This document shows, piece by piece, positions 27,197 through 38,553 of a DNA stretch of 64,000 nucleotides. Where the stretch lies: contig NZ_QGMX01000002.1 in the NCBI RefSeq assembly GCF_003336745.1, positions 62,001 to 126,000 on the forward strand, written 5' to 3'. Below the pieces are notes generated by a model. That model had not been told where the DNA came from. It searched no databases and was given only the letters and a program-made list of their open reading frames with translations. Position 1 is the first letter of the stretch. Each line of letters opens with the position of its first letter. This DNA comes from Thermus caldifontis. GTDB lineage: Bacteria; Deinococcota; Deinococci; Deinococcales; Thermaceae. A program made the translations under genes and the position numbers.

Positions 27197-29148
27197 AGGA
27201 GTTCTTCCAACGCCCCTGCCACCCTCTCCGGGGTAAAGCCCAGCTTCTCGTAGACCTCGGGGTAGGGGGCGCTGGCCCCAAAGCGGTCCAGGCCCACCAC
27301 CTTTTGCGCGTACCGCTCCCAACCCAGGCTAACCCCAGCCTCCACCGCCACCGTGGGCAGGCCCGGGGGCAGAACGCTTTGCCGGTACGCTTCCGGCTGG
27401 GCGGCAAAGAGTTCAAAGGAAGGCAAACTCACCACCCGCACCCGACGGCCCTTTTCCGCCAACAGGGCCTTGGCCTTTAACGCCAGGTGCACCTCGCTTC
27501 CCGTGGCCACGATCACCCCTTCGGGGTTCTCCACATCCTCGAGGACGTACCCACCCCTGAGGGCCCCCTTGGCCTTTTCCGGGGAAAGGAGGGGCACCGC
27601 CTGCCGGGTGAGGATTAAGGCCGTAGGACCCTCCTTACGCCTTAAGGCCACCTGCCAGGCGTAGAAGGTCTCGTAGGCATCGGCGGGGCGGATCACCCAG
27701 AGGTTGGGCATGGCCCGGAGGCTCATCAGGTGTTCCACCGGCTGGTGGGTGGGGCCGTCCTCGCCCAGGGCGATGGTGTCGTGGGTGAAAACGAAGACCG
27801 TGGGGGTGCCCATGAGGGCCGCCAAGCGGATAGCCGGGCGCATGTAGTCGGAGAAAACTAGGAAAGTGCCCCCATACGCCCTATAGCCCCCATGAAGGTT
27901 AAGGCCGTTGAGGATGGCCCCCATGCCGTGCTCCCGCACCCCGTAGTGGATGTAGCGCCCGGTGGGATTTTGCGGGGAGAAATCCGCCATGCCCTGGGCT
28001 TGGGTGTTATTGGAGGGGGTAAGGTCGGCGCTGCCGCCAAGGAGCTCGGGCATGTGGGGAGCGATGGCATCCAGGGCTTTGCCGCTGGCCGCCCGGGTGG
28101 CCACGGGCTTGTCAAAGGCTGGGGGCTCTTGGGGAAGGGAAGGGAGCTCGCCCTTAAGGCGGCGCACAAGCTCCTGGTAAAGGTCGGGGTAAGCCTGGGC
28201 ATAGGCCTCCATGCGCTGTTCCCAGGCTTCCTGCCATGCCCTTCCCCTCTCCCGCATGTCCATGTGCCGGTAGACTTCCTCGGGCACCTCAAAGGGCGGA
28301 TAGGGCCAGCCCAGATTCCTCCGGGTAGCCTCCACCGCCTCCGGGCCCAAGGGCTCGCCGTGGGCCTTGTGGGAGTCCTGCTTGGGGGAACCGTATCCAA
28401 TATGGCTGCGGACAGCGATAAGGGAAGGCCTTTCGTCCAGCTGGGCCAAACGGATGGCCTGGCGGAGGGCCTCGAGGTCGTTGGCATCCTCCACCCTTTG
28501 GGTGTGCCAGCCGTAGGCCCGGTAGCGGGCTAGCACATCCTCGGTGAAAGCCAGGTCCGTGGAGCCGTCAATGGAGATATGGTTGTCGTCCCAGAAAACT
28601 ATGAGCTTGGATAGCTTCCAGGTCCCTGCCAAGGAGCTGGCCTCGCCGGAGATCCCCTCCATCAGGTCCCCATCCGAGGCCAAGACATAGGTGTAATGGT
28701 CCACCACCTCGTGCCCGGGACGGTTGAACTCCGCGGCCAGTTTCCTCTCCGCCAAGGCCATGCCCACAGCGGTGGATATGCCCTGGCCCAAGGGCCCCGT
28801 GGTCACCTCTACCCCGGGGGTGTGGCCGTACTCGGGGTGGCCCGGGGTCTTAGAGCCCCACTGGCGGAAGCGCTTGATCTCATCCAGGGAAAGGTCATAG
28901 CCCGTGAGGTGCAAAACGGCATACAGGAGCATGGACCCGTGCCCAGCGGAAAGCACAAAGCGGTCCCGGTTGGGCCAGGAGGGGTCCAAGGGGTTATGGC
29001 GCATGACCTCGCGGTAGAGGAGGTAGGCCAGGGGAGCCATGGCCATGGGCATACCGGGGTGGCCGCTTTTGGCCTTCTCCACGGCGTCTATGGCCAAAAA
29101 CCGGATGGCGTTCACCGAAAGGCTGGTAAGGTCCTTGGTCTCGGTCAT
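27193..29148 (-). CDS. tkt: Transketolase
   Basis: Transketolase is a thiamine-diphosphate enzyme that moves two-carbon units between sugar phosphates, regenerating pentoses in the Calvin cycle and serving the pentose phosphate pathway. The product has 651 residues, equal to T. thermophilus transketolase. Signatures are [20 protein letters not shown], the ThDP motif [15 protein letters not shown]...DDNHISIDG, and [22 protein letters not shown] 29148 follows GGAGGCAAC and gives the expected N-terminus ([19 protein letters not shown]). It is the first gene of an apparent eight-gene operon. No clear -35/-10 pair is seen upstream. Confidence 0.96.
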   Translation of the reverse strand: MTETKDLTSLSVNAIRFLAIDAVEKAKSGHPGMPMAMAPLAYLLYREVMRHNPLDPSWPNRDRFVLSAGHGSMLLYAVLHLTGYDLSLDEIKRFRQWGSKTPGHPEYGHTPGVEVTTGPLGQGISTAVGMALAERKLAAEFNRPGHEVVDHYTYVLASDGDLMEGISGEASSLAGTWKLSKLIVFWDDNHISIDGSTDLAFTEDVLARYRAYGWHTQRVEDANDLEALRQAIRLAQLDERPSLIAVRSHIGYGSPKQDSHKAHGEPLGPEAVEATRRNLGWPYPPFEVPEEVYRHMDMRERGRAWQEAWEQRMEAYAQAYPDLYQELVRRLKGELPSLPQEPPAFDKPVATRAASGKALDAIAPHMPELLGGSADLTPSNNTQAQGMADFSPQNPTGRYIHYGVREHGMGAILNGLNLHGGYRAYGGTFLVFSDYMRPAIRLAALMGTPTVFVFTHDTIALGEDGPTHQPVEHLMSLRAMPNLWVIRPADAYETFYAWQVALRRKEGPTALILTRQAVPLLSPEKAKGALRGGYVLEDVENPEGVIVATGSEVHLALKAKALLAEKGRRVRVVSLPSFELFAAQPEAYRQSVLPPGLPTVAVEAGVSLGWERYAQKVVGLDRFGASAPYPEVYEKLGFTPERVAGALEELL

Positions 29149-29302
29149 GTTGCCTCCAGGGTACGCCTCCGTGAAGGAGGGCACAAGCGGAGCCAGGACC
29201 CGCTTCTATAAGCTTACTGTTATCGTTCTACCCGTTGCACTGGGGGATAGCTATAAAGCCGCCGGGCCATCCCCGCCTTCAGGCGCCCAGCAGGCACGCC
29301 GC
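29149..29302. other. Intergenic region upstream of tkt
   Basis: About 150 bases separate tkt from the tRNA-Arg promoter. An AT-richer island at 29206-29258 contains TATAGA on the minus strand and several short dyads (for example GCTATAAAGC). This is the likely tkt promoter/operator region, but no convincing -35/-10 pair or CbbR site could be assigned. Confidence 0.4.
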
Positions 29303-29331
29303 TTGCCTTGGCCCAAGAAGGCTGCTAGAAT
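29303..29331 (+). promoter_or_regulatory. tRNA-Arg promoter
   Basis: A -35 TTGCCT (29303-29308), a 17-base spacer and a -10 TAGAAT (29326-29331) precede the tRNA by 13 bases. Confidence 0.75.
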
Positions 29332-29344
29332 CCTCTAGGTGTGG

Positions 29345-29421
29345 GCGCCCGTAGCTCAGCAGGATAGAGCGGGGGCTTCCTAAGCCCTAGGCCGGGGGTT
29401 CGAATCCCTCCGGGCGCACCA
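29345..29421 (+). tRNA. tRNA-Arg (CCT)
   Basis: The acceptor GCGCCCG pairs with CGGGCGC. The anticodon stem GGGGC/GCCCT holds loop TTCCTAA, giving anticodon CCT. The T-arm is GGGGG TTCGAAT CCCTC, and CCA is encoded. Confidence 0.95.
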
Positions 29422-29428
29422 AGAAAGG

Positions 29429-29460
29429 CCCGCCCCCCTAAGGGGGGCGGGTTCCTTCTT
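29429..29460. terminator. Bidirectional terminator between tRNA-Arg and hera
   Basis: CCCGCCCCCC (29429-29438) pairs with GGGGGGCGGG (29442-29451) across TAA. TTCCTTCTT follows on the plus strand and CCTTTCTT on the minus strand, where the helicase gene ends 22 bases before the hairpin. Confidence 0.82.
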
Positions 29461-29472
29461 GCCGGGTGAAGG

Positions 29473-31038
29473 CTAGAGGCGGCCGCTACGGCGACCTCGA
29501 GGCGATCCCCCACGGGCAGAGACACCCACATGGGCTTCGGGCGACACCTCCACCCGCTTGGCCCGCTCCAGTTTTACACCCTGAACCTCCGAAAGCCTAG
29601 GCAGGTCCTGGGGGCGGAGGTCCACATAGAAGCCCTCCTCACCCTGGGCGATCTTCCCCACCTCGAGGCCCGCCTCCTTCAGGAGGGCCACCAGCCGGGG
29701 CAGGCTGAGCCTGGGCCCCGTGGCCTTAAAGGTCAGCCAGCCCTCCTCGCCCGTGAGAAGGCTCTTCTCCTTGGGTGCCCCACCTAGAAGAAGGGCCATG
29801 AGGGCCGCCACCACCTCCACCCGCCCCTCGGCAAAAAGACGGCTGGCGAAGTCCTGGTACAGCTTGTAGTCCCGTTCCGGCACCCGGGCCAGACGGGCCA
29901 GGAGGTGGTGCCATTTGGCCTCGAGGACCTCCTCGGGGGTGGGGGGATTCACCCGCTTGAAGGTGCGGCCCACCGCCCTTTCCAGCTCGGAAAGCTCTCT
30001 TTTCTCCCGAGGCCCGTAGAGGATCACCACCTCACCCCCCCGCCCCGCCCGCCCCGTACGCCCCGAGCGGTGCTGGTAGGTTTCCGGCTTGTCGGGAAGG
30101 CGGTAGTGCACCACCAGGTCCACCTCGGGGATATCCAGGCCCCTGGCCGCCACATCCGTGGCCAGCAGTACCTTCACCTCCCCTTCCCGGAAGGCCTTCA
30201 TGACCCTCTCCCGGTCGCTTTGGGAAAGGTCCCCGTGGATGGCCCGGGCGGCATGGCCCAGGCGGAGGAGCCCCGTGGCCACCTCCTCGGTTTCCGCCTT
30301 GGTGCGGGTGAAGACGATGGCCCGCTTGGGGGCTTTTACAAAAAGGATGTCGGAAACGAGGGCAAGCCGATCCCCAGGAGCGGGGATAGCCTCCTCCTGG
30401 TAGGTGACCCCCTCCTCCCGCACCACATTGATGACCACAGGGCTTTTCATGTACCGCTCCGCCAGCTTCCTGGCCCAAGAGGGCAGGGTGGCGGAGAAAA
30501 GGAGGGTCTGGCGCTCCTGGGGCGTGGCCGAGAGGATGGCCTCCACCTCCTCCTCAAACCCCATGGAAAGCATCTCGTCCGCCTCGTCCAAAACGGCGAT
30601 CCGCACCTGGGAAAGGTCCAAAACCCCTTGCCTCAAGTAGTCCAGGGCCCGCCCAGGGGTGGCCACCACCACATCGGCCCCCCGGCCCAGCTCCTCCTTC
30701 TGTTTGCCGTAGCCGGTGCCCCCGTACACGGTGACCACCTTGAGGTGGGGGGCCACCGCCGAAAGCTCCGAGGCCACCTGCAAGGCCAGCTCCCGGGTGG
30801 GCGTGAGCACCAAGGCCCGGGGAGTGCGACCCCGTTCCTTGGAGGCCTCCAGGGCCTGGGCAATGGGCAGGGCGAAGGCCAGGGTCTTGCCGGTGCCCGT
30901 GCGGGCCTGGCCGATGAGGTCCTTGCCCTCGAGGGCCAAGGGCAACGCCGCCGCCTGGATGGGGGTAGGGGCAGTGATACCCCGGCGCAAAAGGGCTTCC
31001 TTGATCTCGTCCTTCAGGGGAAAATCTTTGAACTCCAT
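29473..31038 (-). CDS. hera: DEAD-box RNA helicase Hera
   Basis: This 521-residue ATP-dependent RNA helicase is close to T. thermophilus Hera, a dimeric helicase acting on rRNA and structured RNA. N-terminal core motifs are FKDFPLKDEIKEALLRRG (Q motif), ARTGTGKT, PTRELALQ, TPGRALDYL, VLDEADEML and SAT. In the second RecA domain are RGLDIPEVDLVVHY and HRSGRTGRAG. A dimerisation segment and a C-terminal RNA-binding RRM-like domain (GWLTFKATGPRLSLPRLVALLKEAGL) follow, then a basic tail. It appears to be transcribed alone. Confidence 0.93.
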   Translation of the reverse strand: MEFKDFPLKDEIKEALLRRGITAPTPIQAAALPLALEGKDLIGQARTGTGKTLAFALPIAQALEASKERGRTPRALVLTPTRELALQVASELSAVAPHLKVVTVYGGTGYGKQKEELGRGADVVVATPGRALDYLRQGVLDLSQVRIAVLDEADEMLSMGFEEEVEAILSATPQERQTLLFSATLPSWARKLAERYMKSPVVINVVREEGVTYQEEAIPAPGDRLALVSDILFVKAPKRAIVFTRTKAETEEVATGLLRLGHAARAIHGDLSQSDRERVMKAFREGEVKVLLATDVAARGLDIPEVDLVVHYRLPDKPETYQHRSGRTGRAGRGGEVVILYGPREKRELSELERAVGRTFKRVNPPTPEEVLEAKWHHLLARLARVPERDYKLYQDFASRLFAEGRVEVVAALMALLLGGAPKEKSLLTGEEGWLTFKATGPRLSLPRLVALLKEAGLEVGKIAQGEEGFYVDLRPQDLPRLSEVQGVKLERAKRVEVSPEAHVGVSARGGSPRGRRSGRL

Positions 31039-31114
31039 TCTCTCTCACTTCCCGGGCCCCACCCGCGCCCGAAAAGGAGGGGTAAAGCCCGTAAAACCCT
31101 CTAAGTTTAGTGAA

Positions 31115-32329
31115 CTAGAGCACAAAAGTCAAGGGAATGACCTCCACCATCTCCCCCCCCTGGGCATCCTGGCCTGGGGAAAGGGCAACCAAGGCATTGC
31201 CCACGGCCATGGAGCGCAAGACCCCGCTGGACTGGTTCCCCGTGCTGCGCACCACCAGCTCCCCCTCAAAAGAAAGTACCCCACGGCGGAAGGCCTTCCT
31301 ATCCTGGGCCCCCTTAAAGGGGGTGAGGGCCTTGGCCCTCAAGGAGCGGTAGGGAGGGTCGGTGCGGCGCTGGAGCTGGAAGAGGAAGGGCCTGCCGTAG
31401 AGGAAAAAAGAGACCATGCTGGAAACCGGGTTTCCCGGAAGCCCCAAGACAGGGATGCCCCGCAGGCGGGCCAGGAGGAGAGGCTTTCCCGGTTGTTGTT
31501 GCACCTTCCAGAACACCACCTCCCCCGCCTTCTCCAAAACCTGGCGCACCACATCGTACTCCCCCATGGACACCCCCCCGGAGGTGAGGAGGAGGTCCAA
31601 AGGCCCTGCCGCCTCCAGCCTTTGCAAAACCTTATCGGGCTGGTCCTCCACCTTGCCCAAAAGCACCGGCTCGCCCCCAGCTTCTTGCACCAGGCCGAGA
31701 AGGCCATAGGCGTTGGAGTTGTACACCCCGCCAAAGGGCAGGGGTTCTCCCGGCTCCACCACCTCATCCCCCGTGGAGAGAATCCCCACCCGAGGACGCC
31801 GGAAGACCTTAAGGCGCGGATACCCCATGGCCGCCGCCAGGCCCAGCCTCCCCGGGGTGAGGAGGTCCCCCCGCCGCAGGTACACCTCCCCCTTTTTCAG
31901 GTCATCCCCCTGGGGGCGGATGTCCTTAGGGCTCGCGGGAGCCAAGAGGAGGACATATTCCCCCCCCCTACGGGTATCCTCCACCCGGATGACGGCATCC
32001 GCCCCCTCGGGAATGGGGGCTCCGGTGTAAACGGCCACCGCCTCCCCTTGGCCAACCCTTCCGGCAAAGGGCCTTCCCGCCGGGGATTCCCCGATAACCC
32101 GAAGGCGCACCGGGTTCTCTGGGCTCGCCCCCAGGGTATCCTCTTGCCGGCAGGCATAGCCGTCCACGGCGGTATCGTCCTGGTCAGGGTGGTTCACCAA
32201 GGAGGCCAAGTCCTGCGCCAAAACCCGGCCATACGCCTCCCTTAGGGGAACCTCTTCCACGGAAAGCTCCCCTTGGGCCTCCCTCAAAACCAACGTTAAG
32301 GCTTCCTCCACGCTAATGCCCGTGCGCAT
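31115..32329 (-). CDS. moeA: Molybdopterin molybdotransferase
   Basis: MoeA inserts molybdate into adenylylated molybdopterin, finishing the molybdenum cofactor. The 404-residue product has QDDTAVDGYA (DxSAMDGYA-like), YTGAPIPEGADAVIRVED, VGILSTGDEVVEPGEPL, LLTSGGVSMGEYD and LPGNPVSSMVSF, all conserved in the family. The C-terminal domain IV is present. TAGACT (32336-32341, minus strand) ends 6 bases before the ATG, so it has its own leaderless promoter despite lying 29 bases after the MFS gene. No other cofactor-synthesis gene is in the window. Confidence 0.94.
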   Translation of the reverse strand: MRTGISVEEALTLVLREAQGELSVEEVPLREAYGRVLAQDLASLVNHPDQDDTAVDGYACRQEDTLGASPENPVRLRVIGESPAGRPFAGRVGQGEAVAVYTGAPIPEGADAVIRVEDTRRGGEYVLLLAPASPKDIRPQGDDLKKGEVYLRRGDLLTPGRLGLAAAMGYPRLKVFRRPRVGILSTGDEVVEPGEPLPFGGVYNSNAYGLLGLVQEAGGEPVLLGKVEDQPDKVLQRLEAAGPLDLLLTSGGVSMGEYDVVRQVLEKAGEVVFWKVQQQPGKPLLLARLRGIPVLGLPGNPVSSMVSFFLYGRPFLFQLQRRTDPPYRSLRAKALTPFKGAQDRKAFRRGVLSFEGELVVRSTGNQSSGVLRSMAVGNALVALSPGQDAQGGEMVEVIPLTFVL

Positions 32330-32358
32330 AGGCCCAGTCTAGGGCAGACCGCCCCGCT

Positions 32359-33513
32359 TCAGGAAGTGCGTTCCTCATACGCCCTCCGAAGCCCCCCCAG
32401 GGCCCAGGGCCAAAGGGCAATCCCCAGGGCGTACAGGCCCAGGGTGGTGGCGAAGAGGTAGTTGAAGGCCCCAAGGCCCAACGCCTCCTGCAGCGCACCG
32501 GAAAGGGCGCTCCCCAGGGAAAAGAGCAAGCTCCAAAGGGCCGCTTCTACCAGGAAGAAACCGGGGCGTTCCCCCTCCTCCAGGTAATCCATCACCAAGG
32601 CGGCATAGACCGGCCCAGCAGCATTCATAAGGGCCCCGCGGATGAGGAGGGCAAAGGTGACCAAGGGAAGCCAAGGGACCCAGGCCAAAATGGCCAAAAA
32701 GGGTAGGGATAGGGCCTGGACGGCCACGATGGCCCCCAGCTTCCCCATGCGGCTCACCAAAAGGGGCTGAAGGAGCATGGCCCCTCCCGTGGCCAGGGCG
32801 GAGAGAGCAAAGATGAAGCCCGTGGTGCCGTAGCTAAGGCCGAACTTTTCCCGCATATATAGGTTCAAGAAGGGGATCACCAGCCCGGCCCCAAAACCGA
32901 TGACCGCCTGGGGTACAAAAAGGCGAAGCCAAAGGCCAAACCGCCCCGAAAGCCTTGGGGGTGTCCCCTGGCCCTCGGCAAGCCCAAGGAGAAAGGGCAG
33001 GGCCAGGAGGAAAAAGGGCAGGGCGAAGAGCAGCACCCACCGGGCCCCCACCCATTCGGAAAGGAACCCGGCAAGGAGGGTGGAGAAAAACCCCGAGGCC
33101 GTGGTCAAGGCCGCTTGTAGGCTGAAAAGGGAAACCCACCTCCTCGCCGGCACCAACCGGGCCATAAGGGGAGCCCCCGCCCCCTGCACCAAGGCCCCGG
33201 CCAAGCCATACCCCGCCAAGGAGGGGAATACCCCAAGGCCAAGCCCCAAAAACAGCCCGCTCCCCATCGCTAAGGCCAAGGCCAAGAGCAGGCTTTTGCG
33301 GTAGCCCAGACGGGGGATGAGGTAGGCCAGGGGCAGGGCGAAAACCACCCCCACCAGGAGCAAAAGGGCTTGGGCAAACCCGATGGCCTGGCGGCTATAG
33401 CCCAGGACCTCGAGGTGGAAGTTGAGAAAGAAATAGACCAGATTGGCCCCGAAGGACCACAGGAAGCTGGCGAGAACAAGCCGGTACTCTGCTGTACTCA
33501 GTACTTTCTTCAT
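32359..33513 (-). CDS. Major facilitator superfamily transporter
   Basis: This 384-residue protein has about 12 predicted transmembrane helices. The inter-helix motif LIPRLGYRKSLLLALA (helices 2-3) corresponds to the MFS motif A region, and a second copy (LVSRMGKLGAIVAVQ) occurs in the C-terminal half. The ATG at 33513 (MKKVLSTAEYRLVLASFLW) is chosen because the upstream extension is not hydrophobic and lacks family similarity. The substrate is unknown. Sequence style resembles multidrug or sugar efflux MFS proteins. It lies between nth and moeA on the same strand. Confidence 0.82.
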   Translation of the reverse strand: MKKVLSTAEYRLVLASFLWSFGANLVYFFLNFHLEVLGYSRQAIGFAQALLLLVGVVFALPLAYLIPRLGYRKSLLLALALAMGSGLFLGLGLGVFPSLAGYGLAGALVQGAGAPLMARLVPARRWVSLFSLQAALTTASGFFSTLLAGFLSEWVGARWVLLFALPFFLLALPFLLGLAEGQGTPPRLSGRFGLWLRLFVPQAVIGFGAGLVIPFLNLYMREKFGLSYGTTGFIFALSALATGGAMLLQPLLVSRMGKLGAIVAVQALSLPFLAILAWVPWLPLVTFALLIRGALMNAAGPVYAALVMDYLEEGERPGFFLVEAALWSLLFSLGSALSGALQEALGLGAFNYLFATTLGLYALGIALWPWALGGLRRAYEERTS

Positions 33514-33558
33514 TACAGACCTCTCCCCAGAGGGGCAAACCCGGGCTACAGCCCCCAA

Positions 33559-34215
33559 CTACCCTTCCTGCCGGCTGGGGCAATAGACCGCCAAGGGGCA
33601 GTCCCCACAGCGAGGCTTCCGGGCCAGGCACACGTACCGCCCGTGGAGCACCAGGGCGTGGTGGACGAATACCCAGTCCTCCTTGGGAAACAGGGCCTCG
33701 AGGTCCTTGCCAATCCCCTCGGGGCTTTTGGCCTGGGAGAGGCATAGCCTTCTCGCCAAGCGGGCCACGTGGGTGTCCACGGCAATGCCCGGCACGCCAA
33801 AAGCCGCCCCCAGCACCACGGTGGCCGTCTTCCAGCCCACCCCCGGTAGCGCCATCAAGGCCTCTTTTTCCCTGGGTACCTCCCCCCTATGCGCCTCCAC
33901 CAGCCTTCTGGCTAAGGCCACCAGGTTCTTGGCCTTGGTGCGGTAAAGGCCGATGCGCTTTATATAGGGCTCCACCTCTTCCGGCGAAGCCTGGGCTAAG
34001 GCCTGGGCGTTGGGAAAGCGGGCAAAGAGGGCCGGGGTGGCCTCGTTTACGCTTTTGTCCGTGGCCTGGGCGGAAAGCACCGTAGCCACAAGGAGCTGAA
34101 AAGGGCTATTGTGCTTTAGCTCCGTTTTGGCTCCAGGGTAAGCCTCCTTTAGGGCCTCCAAGATGGCCAAGGCCCGCGCTTGCTTCGCCTTTAGCCCTTC
34201 CTTAGGGCAACCCAC
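33559..34215 (-). CDS. nth: Endonuclease III
   Basis: This DNA glycosylase/AP lyase removes oxidised pyrimidines. The 218-residue product has the helix-hairpin-helix LPGVGWKTATVVL with the catalytic lysine, followed by VDTHVARLARRL, whose Asp is the second catalytic residue. A [4Fe-4S] cluster signature C-x6-C-x2-C-x5-C (CLARKPRCGDCPLAVYC) is at the C-terminus. The gene follows proS by 15 bases, so the two may be co-transcribed. With uvrA, nfi and nrnA it adds to a window rich in nucleic-acid maintenance genes. Confidence 0.94.
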   Translation of the reverse strand: MGCPKEGLKAKQARALAILEALKEAYPGAKTELKHNSPFQLLVATVLSAQATDKSVNEATPALFARFPNAQALAQASPEEVEPYIKRIGLYRTKAKNLVALARRLVEAHRGEVPREKEALMALPGVGWKTATVVLGAAFGVPGIAVDTHVARLARRLCLSQAKSPEGIGKDLEALFPKEDWVFVHHALVLHGRYVCLARKPRCGDCPLAVYCPSRQEG

Positions 34216-34230
34216 GGGATCTCTCCAGGG

Positions 34231-35670
<1,440 letters not shown>

Positions 35671-35733
35671 TCATCTTACTTGCCCGATCTCGGCTAGGGG
35701 AATAGAATGCGGGGGCAAGACCGGAGGTGGCCC

Positions 35734-37248
35734 ATGCGCAAGATGGTTAGCTTTGTATTTTTGGCTCTCTTGGCCCTAGGGCTTTTCTCCTGCACCCAGC
35801 AAGGGCCCATGGGTTCTGGCCTTTCCGTTCAAGGAGTGGCACCTAAGGAGCGGTACCTGGTGGTTTTCAAGAGCGAAACCCTACCCCCCAACGCCCAGGC
35901 CCTGGCCCAAAGCGCTGGCGCCCGGGTGGTCAAGGTCCTGGAGCCCATCGGGGCCCTCACGGTGGTGGCGGACCGGGCCGCGGTAAATCGCCTGGCCCGG
36001 AACCCCCAGGTCTTGGCGGTGGGGCCCGAGCGGTACTACTCCTTGCCCAAGACGGAGCGCCTCCTCTTCCAGGAGGAAACCTATGGCGCACCCACGGCAG
36101 CCGACAACCTCTACAAGTACCAGTGGGACATCAGGCGGATCGGCGCCCCTGAGGTGTGGCGGAGGGTGCCCCTCGAGGTCCAGGCCCGGGCCACGGTGGC
36201 GGTGCTGGACACCGGGGTCATGGACAACCACCCGGACCTGGTGGGCCAGATCACGGATTTCGTAGCCACCAACTACTGCTACGAAACCGGAGGTCCCAAT
36301 CAGGTCCCCAGCTACCCCAAGTACACCCTCTGGATTGACTTTGACCACTTTGACCCCGATAACCTTTGCACCCCTGCCCCCACGGTCCTCTACGAAGCCC
36401 ATGGCACCCACGTATCTGGCACCGTGGCCGCCGCCTTTGGTGGAGGCCGGGTGGTGGGGGTGGCCCCCGGGCTCAGGCTTGCCACCTACAAGGTCTTTGA
36501 CCGCATCCACTTCACCGAGGGCGGCCAAGAGTACGACGATGTCGGTGCCTTTGACGGCCCCATCTTTGCGGCCATCATTGACGCCGCCCAGAAGGGCTAC
36601 GACGTCATCAACATGAGCCTGGGCGGCACCCTGGATACCCGCAACAAGGACGACGTGGCGGCCATGGTGGCCTGGGACCGGGTGATGAAGTACGCTAACC
36701 GCATGGGCACGGTGATCGTGGCCTCAGCGGGGAATAGCGCCGAAAACGCCAATGGCTACATCGTTCACATCCCCTCTGACCTCCCCACGGTGGTTTCCGT
36801 CTCCGCCACCGGTACCGCCACCCCCCTTTGGCGGTACCCCTACCCCACCAACGAGACCCTAAACGCCGTGCCCGGCCAGGACATCCTGGCCTTCTACTCC
36901 AACTACGGGGCCGCCGTGGACCTTTCCGCCCCCGGGGGCGACTGCGGCCTGGACGAGAATGGCCAAAGCTGGTGCTTCCGGCCCAGCCACCAGCGCCCCC
37001 CTGGCTGGCGTTACCACCTGATCCTTTCCACCATCATCGTCAACGAAAACCTTCCCGCCTACGCCTGGTATGCCGGTACCTCTATGGCCAGCCCCCATGT
37101 GGCCGCGGTGGCCGGTTTGGTGAAGGCCCTCCACAAGGACTGGACCCCTGGCCAGGTGCGGGCCCACCTGAAGGCCACCGCAGAGGACATAGGGAGCCGG
37201 CAACTCTTTGGCCACGGCCTGGTGAATGCCGATCAGGCCACGCGCTAA
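35734..37248 (+). CDS. Secreted S8 subtilisin-like protease, probable lipoprotein
   Basis: This 504-residue protease begins with a signal peptide, MRKMVSFVFLALLALGLFSC, whose end (LFSC) resembles a lipobox with Cys20. An I9-type propeptide (RYLVVFKSETLPPNA to VLAVGPERYYS) follows. The catalytic triad is visible: Asp159 (VAVLDTGVMD), His223 (EAHGTHVSGT) and Ser450 (YAGTSMASPHVAAVAG), with the oxyanion Asn in VASAGNSAEN. It should mature outside the cell or on the envelope. An in-frame start 27 bases earlier would place charged residues before the signal and is less likely. A terminator follows. Confidence 0.92.
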   Translation: MRKMVSFVFLALLALGLFSCTQQGPMGSGLSVQGVAPKERYLVVFKSETLPPNAQALAQSAGARVVKVLEPIGALTVVADRAAVNRLARNPQVLAVGPERYYSLPKTERLLFQEETYGAPTAADNLYKYQWDIRRIGAPEVWRRVPLEVQARATVAVLDTGVMDNHPDLVGQITDFVATNYCYETGGPNQVPSYPKYTLWIDFDHFDPDNLCTPAPTVLYEAHGTHVSGTVAAAFGGGRVVGVAPGLRLATYKVFDRIHFTEGGQEYDDVGAFDGPIFAAIIDAAQKGYDVINMSLGGTLDTRNKDDVAAMVAWDRVMKYANRMGTVIVASAGNSAENANGYIVHIPSDLPTVVSVSATGTATPLWRYPYPTNETLNAVPGQDILAFYSNYGAAVDLSAPGGDCGLDENGQSWCFRPSHQRPPGWRYHLILSTIIVNENLPAYAWYAGTSMASPHVAAVAGLVKALHKDWTPGQVRAHLKATAEDIGSRQLFGHGLVNADQATR

Positions 37249-37262
37249 GGCGAACAAGCGGG

Positions 37263-37290
37263 AAAACCCCCGGTTTCCCGGGGGTTTTTC
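37263..37290 (+). terminator. Terminator of the subtilase gene
   Basis: CCCCCGG (37267-37273) pairs with CCGGGGG (37278-37284), flanked by AAAA and TTTTT. It lies 15 bases after the stop. Confidence 0.88.
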
Positions 37291-37311
37291 CTTGGCCGTT
37301 AAAATGGCCCC

Positions 37312-38532
37312 ATGGACCTCTTTTCCGTCTTCCAAGAGCTTCGGCAAGAGGGCAAGGCCAAAATCCTCCTGGTGGTCCTGGACGGAGTGGGGGGGCTTCC
37401 CCTGGAGCCCGGAGGGCCCACGGAACTGGAGGCCGCCAAGACCCCCAACCTGGATCGCCTGGCGGAGGCAAGCGCCCTAGGCCTCCTCACCCCCGTCTAC
37501 CCTGGGCTTACCCCCGGCTCCGGCCCCGGGCATTTGGCCCTTTTCGGCTATGACCCTTTCCGCTACCTGGTGGGCCGGGGGGCCTTAAGCGCCCTGGGGC
37601 TTGGCGTGGACTTCCGGGATGGGGATGTGGCCCTAAGGGGCAACTTCGCCACCCTAAGCCCCGAAGGCCAGGTCCTGGACCGCCGGGCAGGCCGTCCCAG
37701 CACCGAGGAAAACCGGCGGGTAGTGGCCAAGCTCCAAGAGGCCATCCCTCGGGTGGAGGATGTGGAGGTTCGCTTCTATACGGAGAGTGAGCACCGGTTT
37801 CTGGTGGTCCTGAGGGGGGAAGGCCTAGGGGATGGGGTCACGGACACCGACCCCCAGAAGGCGGGGCTTCCCCCCCTTAAGGCGGAGGCCTTGGATGAGG
37901 CCTCGAGGAAAACCGCCCGCATGGTGAACCTCCTTTCGGAGCGCATCCGGGAGGTGCTCAAGGACGAGCCCAGGATCAACGGGGCCCTTTTCCGAGGGGC
38001 CTCCAGAAGGCCCTCCTTCCCCAGCCTGGCGGAGGTCTTTGGCCTGAGGGCGGCGGCCATCGCCAGCTACCCCATGTACAAGGGCCTGGCCAGCCTGGTG
38101 GGCATGGAGGTCCTGCCCGTGGAGGGGGAAGGGGACGCCCACGAGGGGAAGCTTAAAGCCCTTAAGGAAAACTGGGAGCGGTACGACTTCTTCTACCTCC
38201 ACTTCAAGAAAACCGACGCCAAGGGGGAGGATGGGGACTTCTTGGGCAAGGTGGCGGAGATCGAACGCTTTGACGCCCTCCTTCCAGAAATCCTAGCCCT
38301 AGGGCCAGACGTCCTGGCCATCACCGGGGACCACTCCACCCCCGCCCTCCTCAAGGCCCATTCCTGGCACCCGGTGCCCCTCCTCCTCAAGGCCCCTTAC
38401 CTACGCCAGGACGCCGCCCAACGCTTCACGGAAAACGAGGCTTCCAAGGGAAGCCTGGGGCACTTACGGGGCGTGGAGCTCATGCCCCTTCTTCTCGCCC
38501 ATGCGGGGAGGCTCCTTAAGTACGGGGCCTAG
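37312..38532 (+). CDS. apgM: Cofactor-independent phosphoglycerate mutase (archaeal ApgM type)
   Basis: The enzyme interconverts 3- and 2-phosphoglycerate. The 406-residue product belongs to the alkaline phosphatase superfamily: [12 protein letters not shown] provides a metal-binding Asp, [19 protein letters not shown] the nucleophilic Ser region, and [14 protein letters not shown] and [22 protein letters not shown] the metal ligands. It is of the archaeal/ApgM subgroup rather than GpmI. TAAAAT (37300-37305) ends 6 bases before the ATG, indicating a leaderless transcript just after the protease terminator. Confidence 0.93.
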   Translation: MDLFSVFQELRQEGKAKILLVVLDGVGGLPLEPGGPTELEAAKTPNLDRLAEASALGLLTPVYPGLTPGSGPGHLALFGYDPFRYLVGRGALSALGLGVDFRDGDVALRGNFATLSPEGQVLDRRAGRPSTEENRRVVAKLQEAIPRVEDVEVRFYTESEHRFLVVLRGEGLGDGVTDTDPQKAGLPPLKAEALDEASRKTARMVNLLSERIREVLKDEPRINGALFRGASRRPSFPSLAEVFGLRAAAIASYPMYKGLASLVGMEVLPVEGEGDAHEGKLKALKENWERYDFFYLHFKKTDAKGEDGDFLGKVAEIERFDALLPEILALGPDVLAITGDHSTPALLKAHSWHPVPLLLKAPYLRQDAAQRFTENEASKGSLGHLRGVELMPLLLAHAGRLLKYGA

Positions 38533-38553
38533 CTCCTGGTAAACTGGGGTAAC

